This document shows positions 19,234-28,105 of a stretch of 64,000 nucleotides of DNA, in pieces. The stretch is from NCBI RefSeq assembly GCF_020166335.1, contig NZ_JAIUJR010000003.1, positions 124,001 to 188,000 of the forward strand, read 5' to 3'. The notes under the pieces were generated by a model. The model had not been told where the DNA came from, ran no database searches, and worked only from the letters and a program-made list of their open reading frames with translations. The translations under genes and the position numbers were made by a program. Positions within the stretch are counted from its first letter, which is position 1. Each line of letters starts with the position of its first letter. Source of the DNA: Winogradskyella alexanderae. GTDB taxonomy: Bacteria > Bacteroidota > Bacteroidia > Flavobacteriales > Flavobacteriaceae.

Positions 19234-20094
19234 TTAAAAGTGTTTATTTAAAACACGTTTTACAGAGCTGTAATACGAGGCACCAAACATATTAAGGTGC
19301 ACAAGTAAATAATACAATTGATAGATTTCTAATCGTTTCTGGTAGTGAGCGGTTATTGGATTTTGAATGTGATAAGCATTATAGAAACTTATATCAAACC
19401 CACCAAATAGCTTGCTCATAGCGATATCAATTTCTGCATGCCCAAAATAAACAGAAGGATCAATTAAATAAGGTGTGCCATCGGTGGCAATCAAGAAGTT
19501 TCCGTTCCACAAGTCACCATGAAGTAATGTAGGTTTGATGTCTTGACAAATGGTTTCTAAATATGATTTTATTAGCTCACTAGAAGGTATTTCGGAATCT
19601 TTTAATAGTCCATTATTAGAAGCTAATTTAAATTGAATTCCTAACCTCTGTGAACCATAAAAATCAATCCAACTATTCGTAAGATTATTTTGTTGCTTGA
19701 GCCTTCCAATAAAATTATTATAATCTAATCCAAAACTAGCTGATGAGTGCTTATGTAGATTTGCTAATTGAAGTCCTAGTCTTGAAAAATCAGCTTTGGT
19801 AGGTGATTTAGACGTGACATATTCCATGAGGATATATGAAATGTCATTGTGTACTCCCGAATCGTAAACCTTAGGAGTCTTAATGGTTTCGGTATTTTCA
19901 ATGAGATGAAGCCCTTTGACTTCAGCTTGAAACATTTCATTCGAAATTTTCACAGGACCACACTTTAGAATAAAAGACGTTTTGTTCTCTGTATCTAATT
20001 TGTAAACAGAGGATGTGTCACCACCAGAAAGAGGTCGTGAGTCAATTATAGACATATTAAGAAAAGACTCAAGATGTCGTTTTAAGTCTTCCAT
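19234..20094 (-). CDS. Fructosamine kinase family protein
   Basis: Aminoglycoside-phosphotransferase-like small-molecule kinase of 286 residues from ATG 20094 (a TTG one codon earlier is less likely). It has a glycine-rich start (PLSGGDTSSVYKL), the Brenner-type catalytic segment HGDLWNGNFL (H192, D194) and the metal-binding DPS at D212. Family members phosphorylate ketoamines formed by glycation so they can be removed from proteins or free amines. It lies 11 bp downstream of the endonuclease I gene on the same strand and may be co-transcribed, although the two have no obvious shared function. Substrate is inferred from family only. Confidence 0.88.
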   Translation of the reverse strand: MEDLKRHLESFLNMSIIDSRPLSGGDTSSVYKLDTENKTSFILKCGPVKISNEMFQAEVKGLHLIENTETIKTPKVYDSGVHNDISYILMEYVTSKSPTKADFSRLGLQLANLHKHSSASFGLDYNNFIGRLKQQNNLTNSWIDFYGSQRLGIQFKLASNNGLLKDSEIPSSELIKSYLETICQDIKPTLLHGDLWNGNFLIATDGTPYLIDPSVYFGHAEIDIAMSKLFGGFDISFYNAYHIQNPITAHYQKRLEIYQLYYLLVHLNMFGASYYSSVKRVLNKHF

Positions 20095-20105
20095 CAATAA
20101 GATTA

Positions 20106-21971
20106 TTAAAGACGCACCAATTTATAGGTTTTACTTTGGCTACCCGAAGTGAATTTGATCAGATAAATACCTTTTTTTAAATCGCTGATATTGATTTGAC
20201 TATTTAAAACTTTACCTTCTGAAACTTTTTTACCTAAAATTGAAAAAACTTCAAAATTCAAATTAAAGTTTGATCTCACTTTCAGTATGTTCCCGCTTAA
20301 AGGATTTGGATAGATTTTTATTGGAGTAGATTCAAATGTCTCAATATTGAGAACTTGTGAATGACTACCAAGACCAGAGCAATCATTTATTGGTAGAATA
20401 TTCCACTCAGCGCTGTTGTAAGTGGTTGTTGGGAATTCTACAGATTGCTTTCTTTGTAAAGTAACGTTTTCGGCAAAATCGCTACTATCGCCTTCTATAC
20501 CTATAATGTCTATTAAGACATCATTGTTAAATAAGCCTATTGCATCATTGCCATTAAAAGAGGTTATCGTGTTATTAACATCATCTTGCTGAGGTTGACA
20601 AGAACTATCTAGACCACTATTGGCAACTATAAACACATCACCATTTGCAATTATCGTATTTGGGAAGGAATACGTTGTTCCGAAAGGGTTTCCATTTGAC
20701 CCTAATTTCAATGTATAATCAGACAGATTGACTGAACTACCTGTAAAGTTTGCAATTTCTAGTGCCTTATTTGTCCCAGAACCTTCAACATATTCAGAGA
20801 AGAATAAATCGTTAGTTCCGCCAGAAGAATCTAAAGTCGTTGCACAATCTTGATTACTAGAAGCCGATGTATTCATGGCCTCATCCCTTGCAAATACTGT
20901 GAAACAGTATTCTGTATTAAGAGCTAATCCTGTTATTGTGGTACTGGTTCCTGCAACGCTTTCTGAAAACGAACCACCAATGTAAATATCATAAGCAGTG
21001 ACTGCAACATTATCTGTAGAAGCTGTCCAGCTTAGATCAATCGTACTTGTAGTTGGGTTAGCAGCCATTAGATTTGTCGGTGCTGTTGGTGCTTCGGTAT
21101 CTGGTGAAGGATTCCAAATCATTGATGCGTATTCAGGATGATCCACAAAGGGATTTGCATTGCCTTGGAAATTATAGGCTTCGTTGTTTCTGTCAATTTC
21201 TCTCTGATCAACAGGATCTACATTATTATGCCAATCTAAGAGTAAATCGATTGCCCATGTAAAAAATACTTCATCATTTGTGCCATTGAACATATCGAAA
21301 CTTGTGTAACCATCGACTGTGTCCTCATATCTTACCGCAAAATAGAGTAGCGCTCTAGCAATATCTCCTTTAAACTCATCTATTGGTTCAAACATATCTC
21401 CTGAATATCCGCTAACATCGCTATTGCCACGTTTAGAACCATTTAAAGAGGTCCAAAGGTCCGGGTCACTAATATCAACAATACCAAAAGGCAATGACCC
21501 TCTAAAGTTATTTACTCTGCCATCTGTTGGAATGACGTGGTGAATGTCACTTTGCATCGGGAATGCACTGTTAAATGATGATTGTGGTACTAAATGCTCC
21601 CTATTATAACAATCGCCTTCAGCCGTTTGGTTACCACATTGATTGATGATGTCATGTGTATAGTTGTAAGGGTCTGCACCAATCGGATTTTCGGAGTAAA
21701 AATCTAGTATAGTGCCATCATTTTCATAATTGGTTCCACCCGTAACATTAAGGTCGGAATGTGTGTCTTCATACCCATTTGAACCAGTGATTCCATTACC
21801 ATCGTACAACTGATCATAAGTTCTTGCGATATGACCGTTTGAAACAATATTTTTTAATTCGGTTTTAAGTGCAAAACCACTAAGGCCATTAGCACTATCG
21901 TAATAATTTGCTGGAATTTGCGCATATACTAGGCTACAAGTGAATAAAAATAGAATGTAAAGCTGTTTCAT
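20106..21971 (-). CDS. Secreted endonuclease I with FN3, lamin-tail and T9SS sorting domains
   Basis: Extracellular nuclease of 621 residues. A signal peptide (KQLYILFLFTCSLVYAQ) is followed by an endonuclease I domain (about 35-285) with the catalytic segment CYNREHLVPQSSF, an FN3 domain (about 290-380, APTAPTNLMA onward), a lamin-tail domain (about 385-540, NDLFFSEYVEGSGTNKALE) and a T9SS C-terminal sorting domain (about 550-621, IKIYPNPLSGN ... KGIYLIKF). It is likely exported through the outer membrane to degrade extracellular DNA for nutrients. The endonuclease I / lamin-tail / sorting-domain combination is familiar in Bacteroidota. Confidence 0.92.
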   Translation of the reverse strand: MKQLYILFLFTCSLVYAQIPANYYDSANGLSGFALKTELKNIVSNGHIARTYDQLYDGNGITGSNGYEDTHSDLNVTGGTNYENDGTILDFYSENPIGADPYNYTHDIINQCGNQTAEGDCYNREHLVPQSSFNSAFPMQSDIHHVIPTDGRVNNFRGSLPFGIVDISDPDLWTSLNGSKRGNSDVSGYSGDMFEPIDEFKGDIARALLYFAVRYEDTVDGYTSFDMFNGTNDEVFFTWAIDLLLDWHNNVDPVDQREIDRNNEAYNFQGNANPFVDHPEYASMIWNPSPDTEAPTAPTNLMAANPTTSTIDLSWTASTDNVAVTAYDIYIGGSFSESVAGTSTTITGLALNTEYCFTVFARDEAMNTSASSNQDCATTLDSSGGTNDLFFSEYVEGSGTNKALEIANFTGSSVNLSDYTLKLGSNGNPFGTTYSFPNTIIANGDVFIVANSGLDSSCQPQQDDVNNTITSFNGNDAIGLFNNDVLIDIIGIEGDSSDFAENVTLQRKQSVEFPTTTYNSAEWNILPINDCSGLGSHSQVLNIETFESTPIKIYPNPLSGNILKVRSNFNLNFEVFSILGKKVSEGKVLNSQINISDLKKGIYLIKFTSGSQSKTYKLVRL

Positions 21972-21997
21972 ATAAATTAATCTGATTAAGATTTGGA

Positions 21998-23209
21998 TTA
22001 ATTCTTTTCTAATAAAGCCATGTAAAAACCATCATAGCCTGATTGATGTGCAAGAATTCTTTTGTCTTTCACAAATTTAAAATCTTTTCCTGCTTCCGAA
22101 GTTAAGAAATTATCAACTTGTTCTTGGTTTTCTGACGGTAAAATAGAACAGGTTGCATAGACCATTTTGCCACCAGGTTTAACCATTTTAGAGTACTTTT
22201 CTAATACTTCAGTTTGCACTTTTTTTATGTTATCAATAAACTCTGGCTGTAATTTCCACTTTGCATCAGGATTTCGTCTTAATACGCCAAGTCCAGAACA
22301 TGGTGCATCTATTAATAACCTGTCTGCTTTACCATACAGTTTTTTAATTGGTTTTGTTGAGTCAAGAACTTTCAATTCTACATTGTGAATGCCATTTCTC
22401 CTTGCTCTTACCTTAAGTTTCTTTAATTTACTTTCATAGACATCCATTGCAATGATCTGACCTTTGTTCTCCATTAAGGATGCCAAATGTAGCGTCTTGC
22501 CACCAGCACCTGCACAGGCGTCCACAACTTTCATGCCTGGTTTTACATCTAAAAAATCAGCTACTAATTGCGATGACGCATCTTGAACTTCGAACCAACC
22601 ATCTTTAAATGCTTCGGTTTTAAAAACGTTAGCACGTTCTATTAATTTTAAAGCACTTGGATAATTAGGTAAAAATTCTGTTTCAATACTTTCAGATTGA
22701 AGCTTTAATTTTAAATCCTTTTTATTGGTCTTTAAAGTATTTACGCGCAGAATTACTTCTGCTTGCTCATTCTGTTTACAAATTTCCTTAGACCATGTTT
22801 TTTCCCCTAATTCTTTAAGACCCAAGTCGTCCATCCAATCTGGAATAGATTCGCTGTACTTTCTAATTTTAGAAAGCTCATCGAATCTTCCTTTAATCTT
22901 TCTGGTTGGTGTATCAGAGAAATATTTCCAATCTGGTAATCTAATGCCTTTAAGTGTTGCCCAAACAGCAAACATACGCCACAGATTATCACGATCAAAT
23001 GGTTCTTTTACATGAGCAATCTCTGCATAAAGTCGCTTATATCTAACAATTTCATAAGTCGTTTCGGCAATAAAACCTCGATCTCTGCTTCCCCAACGTT
23101 TATCACGTTTTAGCAATTGTTGTACTACTTTATCGGCATATTCATTTTCATTGAAGATTTTGTGTAATCCATCAATTACTGCAAAGCATAAGTTTCTGTG
23201 TAGTCGCAT
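21998..23209 (-). CDS. RsmB/NOP family 5-methylcytosine RNA methyltransferase
   Basis: Class I SAM-dependent RNA methyltransferase of 403 residues. An NusB-like N-terminal region precedes SAM motif I VVDACAGAGGKTLH (228-241), motif IV DAPCSGLG (301-308, C304) and motif VI ATCSILPSEN with the nucleophilic C354, the two-cysteine arrangement of m5C methyltransferases. E. coli RsmB modifies 16S rRNA C967; the exact target here is inferred only. It has its own likely -7 element (TACCTTTG, minus strand 23235-23228). Confidence 0.92.
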   Translation of the reverse strand: MRLHRNLCFAVIDGLHKIFNENEYADKVVQQLLKRDKRWGSRDRGFIAETTYEIVRYKRLYAEIAHVKEPFDRDNLWRMFAVWATLKGIRLPDWKYFSDTPTRKIKGRFDELSKIRKYSESIPDWMDDLGLKELGEKTWSKEICKQNEQAEVILRVNTLKTNKKDLKLKLQSESIETEFLPNYPSALKLIERANVFKTEAFKDGWFEVQDASSQLVADFLDVKPGMKVVDACAGAGGKTLHLASLMENKGQIIAMDVYESKLKKLKVRARRNGIHNVELKVLDSTKPIKKLYGKADRLLIDAPCSGLGVLRRNPDAKWKLQPEFIDNIKKVQTEVLEKYSKMVKPGGKMVYATCSILPSENQEQVDNFLTSEAGKDFKFVKDKRILAHQSGYDGFYMALLEKN

Positions 23210-23293
23210 TATAATTAATTAGGCAGGCAAAGGTACATAAATGTTTAATTGCTAAAAGGTTTATCAGGTTAATCATTAGACTTTTCTATTTTT

Positions 23294-24391
23294 ATGAAAA
23301 ATAACTCTATGAGAACGATACTATTCTGTTTTGTTATGCTTTTTTTCTTTTGTTGTAAAGACGAATATAGTAGGCCTTCTAATGTTGCACTGGTAGAAAT
23401 TGAATCTATTTACATCGATTCTACTTTAAATATAAGAGCTTTAGAATTTAATGATGAGTATATTTTTTATGGTAGTTCTAGTCATATAGGTAAGCGTGAT
23501 CTCATTGGGCAATTCAAAATAAATTTAAATAATTTTTCCACAGAAAATGGAAGAGAACATTATAAGAATATTTTAACATATAATGCTAAGCCCCTTCATT
23601 TTAGAGCAATTGAAGAAGTTAAAGGTGATTTGTTTGCCTTATCTATTGAGAATCCAGCAAGACTATATAAACTTTATAGAAAAGCGAGAGAACCAAAATT
23701 GGTCTACGAAGAAGTTAATGACAACGTTTTTTATGATGCTATGGCGTTTTGGAATGACAAAGAAGGTATTGCCATTGGTGACCCAACCGAAGATTGCATT
23801 AGTATTATTATAACTAGGGATGCTGGAGAATCGTGGTCAAAAATAAACTGTATTGATTTGCCAAAAGCTAAGGAGGGTGAAGCGGCTTTTGCAGCTAGCG
23901 ATACTAATATTGCTATTGTTGGTGACAACACTTGGGTAGCAACTGGAGGTGTGGCAAGTCGAGTGTATTACTCATCGGATAAGGGTGAAAGTTGGGTAGT
24001 ATTTGAAACTCCTATAATTCAGGGTCAATCTACAACTGGAATGTATTCTATTGATTTTTATGATGAAAAGAATGGCTTTGCTATTGGTGGTGATTATACA
24101 AAACCTAATGACACATTGGCAAATAAAATAAGAACAGTAGATGGTGGTAAAACTTGGCAAATAGTAGCCGATGGTATTGGTCCAGGTTATAGAAGTTGCG
24201 TACAATATGTGCCTGGTAGAGATGCAAAAGAATTGGTAACAGTTGGTTTTAAAGGAATAGATTTTTCAAATAATTCTGGAGAGTCTTGGACGCACTTGAG
24301 TGATGAAGGCTTCTACACCATTAGGTTTTTGAATGATTCTGTTGCTTATGCTGCGGGAAAGGGTAGAATAAGTAAATTAACTTTTAGATAA
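23294..24391 (+). CDS. BNR/Asp-box (YCF48-like) lipoprotein
   Basis: A 365-residue lipoprotein with signal peptide and lipobox ending FFFCC before KDEYS. At least four Asp-box turns (ITRDAGESW, SSDKGESW, TVDGGKTW, SNNSGESW) predict a YCF48/sialidase-type beta-propeller. No sialidase catalytic residues are evident, and relatives are annotated variously as oxidoreductase or photosystem-stability-like; I would not assign an enzyme activity. It stands alone between divergent rsmB-like and convergent sigma-operon genes. Confidence 0.85.
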   Translation: MKNNSMRTILFCFVMLFFFCCKDEYSRPSNVALVEIESIYIDSTLNIRALEFNDEYIFYGSSSHIGKRDLIGQFKINLNNFSTENGREHYKNILTYNAKPLHFRAIEEVKGDLFALSIENPARLYKLYRKAREPKLVYEEVNDNVFYDAMAFWNDKEGIAIGDPTEDCISIIITRDAGESWSKINCIDLPKAKEGEAAFAASDTNIAIVGDNTWVATGGVASRVYYSSDKGESWVVFETPIIQGQSTTGMYSIDFYDEKNGFAIGGDYTKPNDTLANKIRTVDGGKTWQIVADGIGPGYRSCVQYVPGRDAKELVTVGFKGIDFSNNSGESWTHLSDEGFYTIRFLNDSVAYAAGKGRISKLTFR

Positions 24392-24415
24392 AAAAAGGAA
24401 GCGATTAGGCTCCCT
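24390..24415 (-). terminator. Intrinsic terminator of the leftward sigma-factor operon
   Basis: On the minus strand AGGGAGC pairs with GCTTCCT (one G-U pair) around a 6-nt loop and runs into TTTTTT, directly after the stop at 24421. On the plus strand the A-run precedes the hairpin, so it is not a canonical terminator for the lipoprotein gene. Confidence 0.7.
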
Positions 24416-24420
24416 CTAGA

Positions 24421-24873
24421 TTAGTTTCTGTTTGCTCTTTTTTGTCGCATTTGTTTTAAGCGCTCTAAAAGTATTCGGTTGAACTCGTCCTCAGCTGCCC
24501 TTAACTTAATAATTTTTTTGGAGGACAAAATAGATTGTAAATCTTTCGCCAATTTTATTTTTGCATTGTGAATCTCATTTTCAGCATCTAGTACTTGTTC
24601 TAAAAGTCTACTAGCTTCATTATCTGACATGTTAGGATTACTTCTAATCTTGATCTTGGCATCTCTAAGAGGGCCAGATTTAATTCGTTCACGTTTTTCC
24701 TCAAATGCATTATAGATAGGCCAAAATTGTTGTGCTTCTTCTGCAGTAAGACTCAGCTTCTCAGTTATAAAAGCAACCTTTTGTGCTTTTATACGCTCAT
24801 TCATTCTGCCATCACGTTGTGCATAACTTGAGAGACCTATTAATAATATTAATATTGGGATTAATTGTTTCAT
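24421..24873 (-). CDS. Small exported Spy/CpxP-like helical protein
   Basis: A 150-residue protein: signal peptide (KQLIPILILLIGLSSYAQ) and an all-helical mature part starting with LSLTAEEAQQFWPIYNAFEE, resembling the LTxxQ-type segments of periplasmic Spy/CpxP-like sensors or chaperones, but highly charged (many Arg and Lys). Third gene of the sigma / membrane protein / exported protein operon, 14 bp after the previous gene. In Bacteroidota such proteins commonly accompany ECF sigma factors. Function is inferred from context. Confidence 0.75.
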   Translation of the reverse strand: MKQLIPILILLIGLSSYAQRDGRMNERIKAQKVAFITEKLSLTAEEAQQFWPIYNAFEEKRERIKSGPLRDAKIKIRSNPNMSDNEASRLLEQVLDAENEIHNAKIKLAKDLQSILSSKKIIKLRAAEDEFNRILLERLKQMRQKRANRN

Positions 24874-24887
24874 AATATTGTAAAGTT

Positions 24888-25388
24888 CTATTCTATAATT
24901 AAGTCTATTTCTGAGTTTTTAAGAAGATAGGATTCTAAATTATCTTCTTCAAAACTTGTTTCCGTTATCACAAAATCATCTTCTAGTAAGTCTGAATCTG
25001 CCAGTAATTCTGCAAGTTCATAACTGCTTAGGTCTCTATTTTCCAGGTAGTTTTCTACCATTTCTATTGATAATTCTTCTTCAAATGGTTTGTTGATGAA
25101 AATAGCCAGCATCAATATAATTGAAGCTGCCATACTAGCCACATAATACAATTGGCGTCTAGAAAATAGTTGAATTACAGGCGTATCATTTTCTTTTACC
25201 TTATTCAATATTTCTGTCTCTGCTTTTTTAAAGTAATCATTAGGTACTTTAAAACCAGAATTATTGATTTTGGATAAAGTATCAGATAGATTCAGTCTAT
25301 CCATGAGTTTGTCTTCGAATGTATCGAAGTATCCCTCAGGAGTTTTAAACCCTTCATTTTTGATGTTATGTAATTTATCTTTTTTCAC
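24888..25388 (-). CDS. Probable anti-sigma-like membrane protein
   Basis: A 166-residue protein with an acidic cytoplasmic N-terminal half carrying two similar segments (NEGFKTPEGYFDTFEDKLM and NSGFKVPNDYFKKAETEIL), one membrane helix (about 83-102, YYVASMAASIILMLAIFI) and a very acidic C-terminal part outside. It is second in the operon, 55 bp after the sigma gene, where an anti-sigma factor is expected. No zinc-binding ASD motif is seen, so the anti-sigma role is inference. The start codon is GTG (25388). Confidence 0.7.
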   Translation of the reverse strand: MKKDKLHNIKNEGFKTPEGYFDTFEDKLMDRLNLSDTLSKINNSGFKVPNDYFKKAETEILNKVKENDTPVIQLFSRRQLYYVASMAASIILMLAIFINKPFEEELSIEMVENYLENRDLSSYELAELLADSDLLEDDFVITETSFEEDNLESYLLKNSEIDLIIE

Positions 25389-25443
25389 TTGTACTGAACT
25401 GGTTTCAATATCTATTGGTTTGACTCATAATTGTGACAATGGT

Positions 25444-25986
25444 TTAATTAGAGGTCAAATAAGTTTCAATCTTTTTTACGGCTATATGATATGATGCTTT
25501 TAAAGCACCCTCGCTGGTTTCCAAAATATCTGCCATATCCTTGTATTTAATATCGTCAAAATATTTCATATTAAATACCAGTTGTTGCTTTTGTGGTAAT
25601 GATGCAATTGCCTTCTGTAATTTAAGCTGAATTTCATCACCTTCAAAATATACATCAGCTGTTAAATTATTTATTGCATTGCTTTTCTGCTCTTCATTGC
25701 TAATCTGTAATCGTTTTGCATTTTTATTTAAATGTGTAATCGACTCGTTGGTCGCAATACGATATAACCATGAAAATAATTTACTCTCTCCTTTAAATTT
25801 GTCAATGCTTTTATAAACCTTTATAAACGTGTTTTGCAAAACATCATCAGCATCGTCATGGTTTATAACTATTTTTCGTATATGCCAATATAGTCGCTCT
25901 TTATAGAGCTGTAATAACTCCCTGAAAGCACCTTCTTTAGACTTGGGGTCTTGTAGACGCAATATGAATTGTGATTCGTCGGTCAA
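25444..25986 (-). CDS. ECF-type RNA polymerase sigma factor
   Basis: A 180-residue sigma-70 family protein with region 2 (DDADDVLQNTFIKVYKSID, then FSWLYRIATNESI) and region 4 (LPQKQQLVFNMKYFDDIKYK, then helix-turn-helix ILETSEGALKASYHIAVKK). The only reasonable start is TTG at 25986: a TAA lies directly upstream in frame and no Met follows before region 2. It heads the operon with the putative anti-sigma and the exported helical protein. The target regulon is unknown. Confidence 0.9.
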   Translation of the reverse strand: MTDESQFILRLQDPKSKEGAFRELLQLYKERLYWHIRKIVINHDDADDVLQNTFIKVYKSIDKFKGESKLFSWLYRIATNESITHLNKNAKRLQISNEEQKSNAINNLTADVYFEGDEIQLKLQKAIASLPQKQQLVFNMKYFDDIKYKDMADILETSEGALKASYHIAVKKIETYLTSN

Positions 25987-26140
25987 TTAATTTCTTTTGC
26001 TTTTTGACTCGTTAAAATACTAAAAGTTTAATTAGAATTTTTTCAAAATTACTAGTGGTAAATTAATACATTGATAATGAGGTATATATGATTTTTTATA
26101 TCGACAAAACGCAAAAAAATACGATAAAAAGCAATTTTTT

Positions 26141-26172
26141 TTTGGTTTGTAATATTTTTTGTCATATGTTTG
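26141..26172 (+). promoter_or_regulatory. Predicted promoter of an orphan small transcript
   Basis: TTTG (26141-26144), a 20-nt spacer and TATGTTTG (26165-26172) match the Bacteroidota -33/-7 consensus. No plus-strand gene follows before a terminator at 26230, so it would drive a transcript of about 80 nt starting near 26179. Confidence 0.55.
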
Positions 26173-26178
26173 ACCTGC

Positions 26179-26256
26179 TTAACCTATTAACTGTTGCCAG
26201 TGTCCCCAAATCTGGTAACAAACAGAAGAGGATGTGCCGAAAGGTGCATCCTTTTT
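26179..26256 (+). ncRNA. Candidate small non-coding RNA, about 78 nt
   Basis: Downstream of a consensus promoter lie two consecutive hairpins. The first has a 9-bp stem, TGTTGCCAG (26192-26200) with CTGGTAACA (26212-26220, one G-U pair), and an 11-nt C-rich loop TGTCCCCAAAT. The second is the terminator hairpin with a GAAA tetraloop followed by T5. No credible ORF is present. The surrounding 292 bp (25987-26278) contain no other gene. I cannot assign it to a known RNA family; it lacks the SRP RNA apical motif. Promoter, structure and terminator are read from sequence; expression is inferred. Confidence 0.55.
26230..26256 (+). terminator. Intrinsic terminator of the candidate small RNA
   Basis: GGATGTGCC, GAAA, GGTGCATCC (two G-U pairs) followed by TTTTT. 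It lies on the plus strand with no plus-strand ORF upstream, and just beyond the stop (26279) of the leftward ABC transporter gene, where it has no T-run for that direction. Confidence 0.75.
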
Positions 26257-26278
26257 GATTTAAATACGTTGACATTTT

Positions 26279-28105
26279 TTAATCGAAGCTTTGCATATCT
26301 ACAAGCCTTTTGTACACGCCATTTTTGGTCATTAGTTCTTTGTGAGTGCCTTGCTCTGCAATCTCACCTTTTTGCATAACTACAATCTGATCTGCATTTT
26401 GTATGGTAGATAATCTATGAGCTATAACAATTGAAGTTCTATTACGCATCATATTTTCTAATGCCTCTTGGACCAGTCGCTCGCTTTCAGTATCAAGAGC
26501 AGAGGTCGCCTCGTCCAAAATCATAATTGGGGGATTCTTTAATACGGCGCGTGCAATACTAAGTCGTTGTTTCTGACCACCAGATAATTTATTCCCAGAG
26601 TCACCGATGTTTGTATCAATTCCATTGGGTAAATCCCTTACAAATTCCCAAGCATTAGCAATTTTTAGTGCATCAATAATTTCATCATCGGTCGCATTTT
26701 CCTTACCTAATAGTACATTATTCTTTATGCTGTCGTTAAATAGAATTGAATCTTGGGTAACTAAGCCCATAAGTTTACGCAATGAATTTTTGGTCAATTC
26801 CTTGATGTTTTCACCATCTATTGTTATGCTTCCTTCGTTAACATCATAGAATCGAGTTACTAAATTGGCAATAGTGCTTTTACCACTACCGGATTGGCCT
26901 ACTAGCGCAACACTTTTTCCTTTTGGTACGGTTAAAGTAAAGTTCTTAAGAACGAATTCATCATCATACTTAAATGAAACATTATTGAGATTTAGATTTG
27001 AATTAAAGTCACTTTTTGATTTAGCGTTTGGTATATCTTCTAATGGAGAGCTTGTGTTTAGAATTTCCAAAACACGATCTGCGGCGGCATTGCCTGCCTT
27101 TACCTTATAACTTGCCTTGCTGATAGCCTTTGCTGGTGTAAGAATTTGATACGCCAAGGCCATATACCCAATAAAGGCACCGCCAGACAGTGATCTTTCA
27201 ACTAAAACCATGCTACCACCATACCAGAGTAAAGCAGCGATAGTGACGATTCCCAAAAATTCACTTGTTGGTGAGGCCAAATTTTGACGGTTCATTAAAG
27301 TATTTGAAAAGTTGTAGAATCTGTTTGTAGAATCTTTAAATCTATTATTAAATCGATCCTCCGCATTAAAACCCTTGATAACTTTTAAACCGCTCAATGT
27401 TTCTTCTAACGTCGAAAGAAAAACGCCTTGCTCAGTTTGAACACGATCTGATTTCTTTTTAAGGCTTTTTCCAATTCTAGATATGATAAAACCAGAAACA
27501 GGAATGAATAAAAACACAAAAATTGTTAGTTCTACGGAGATCGTGAACATCGCGATAATTGCAAATAGAATAGTGAGAGGTTCTTTAACAATCAATTCCA
27601 ATATGGCCAACAATGAGTTTTTTACCTCGTTAACATCTCCAGAAATTCTTGCAATAATGTCACCTTTCCTTTTTTCAGAATAATAGGATATAGGGAGGCT
27701 TGTGACCTTGGAGTAGATTTCATTTCTTAAATCCTTTAAAACACCATTTCTGAGAAATGTGATAAAATAGAGTCCTAAATAGTTAAAGAGATTTTTAAGC
27801 AAAAACAAACTTATAATTAATACTATCATATATAGCAAAGAGCGCTGTGCGCCATATTGCTGTGATGTTGTAGTAATAATATAATTAATGAAATTTTCAA
27901 TATAGTCTTTTAAAGACCTAATACCTTCATAAATGGGTTTTGAGGTAACTTTTTTTCCTTCTCCAAATAACACATTTATCATGGGCATTAGAGATACCAT
28001 TGCCAATGTGCTAAATAATGCATATAAAATATTGGAGATAATATTTAATATTCCATAGCGCTTATACGGAATAATAAATCTTGATAGTTTTTTTAGATAA
28101 TCCAT
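26279..28105 (-). CDS. MsbA-like ABC exporter (fused permease and ATPase)
   Basis: A 608-residue half-transporter forming a homodimer in the inner membrane. Six membrane helices occupy about 15-320 and the ATPase domain about 340-608, with Walker A GQSGSGKST (393-401), signature LSGGQ (497-501), Walker B MILDEATSALD (D521, E522) and the H-loop IVIAHRLSTI. The family exports lipids, lipid A precursors or peptides; the neighbouring glycosyltransferase and hexose-phosphate mutase suggest envelope glycolipids, but this is inference. It overlaps the mutase stop by 1 bp. Confidence 0.93.
   Translation of the reverse strand: MDYLKKLSRFIIPYKRYGILNIISNILYALFSTLAMVSLMPMINVLFGEGKKVTSKPIYEGIRSLKDYIENFINYIITTTSQQYGAQRSLLYMIVLIISLFLLKNLFNYLGLYFITFLRNGVLKDLRNEIYSKVTSLPISYYSEKRKGDIIARISGDVNEVKNSLLAILELIVKEPLTILFAIIAMFTISVELTIFVFLFIPVSGFIISRIGKSLKKKSDRVQTEQGVFLSTLEETLSGLKVIKGFNAEDRFNNRFKDSTNRFYNFSNTLMNRQNLASPTSEFLGIVTIAALLWYGGSMVLVERSLSGGAFIGYMALAYQILTPAKAISKASYKVKAGNAAADRVLEILNTSSPLEDIPNAKSKSDFNSNLNLNNVSFKYDDEFVLKNFTLTVPKGKSVALVGQSGSGKSTIANLVTRFYDVNEGSITIDGENIKELTKNSLRKLMGLVTQDSILFNDSIKNNVLLGKENATDDEIIDALKIANAWEFVRDLPNGIDTNIGDSGNKLSGGQKQRLSIARAVLKNPPIMILDEATSALDTESERLVQEALENMMRNRTSIVIAHRLSTIQNADQIVVMQKGEIAEQGTHKELMTKNGVYKRLVDMQSFD

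Noticed and set aside
26179..26256. Signal recognition particle RNA
   Set aside because: The two-hairpin unit lacks the GGAA-type apical loop and the conserved internal loop of bacterial SRP RNA.
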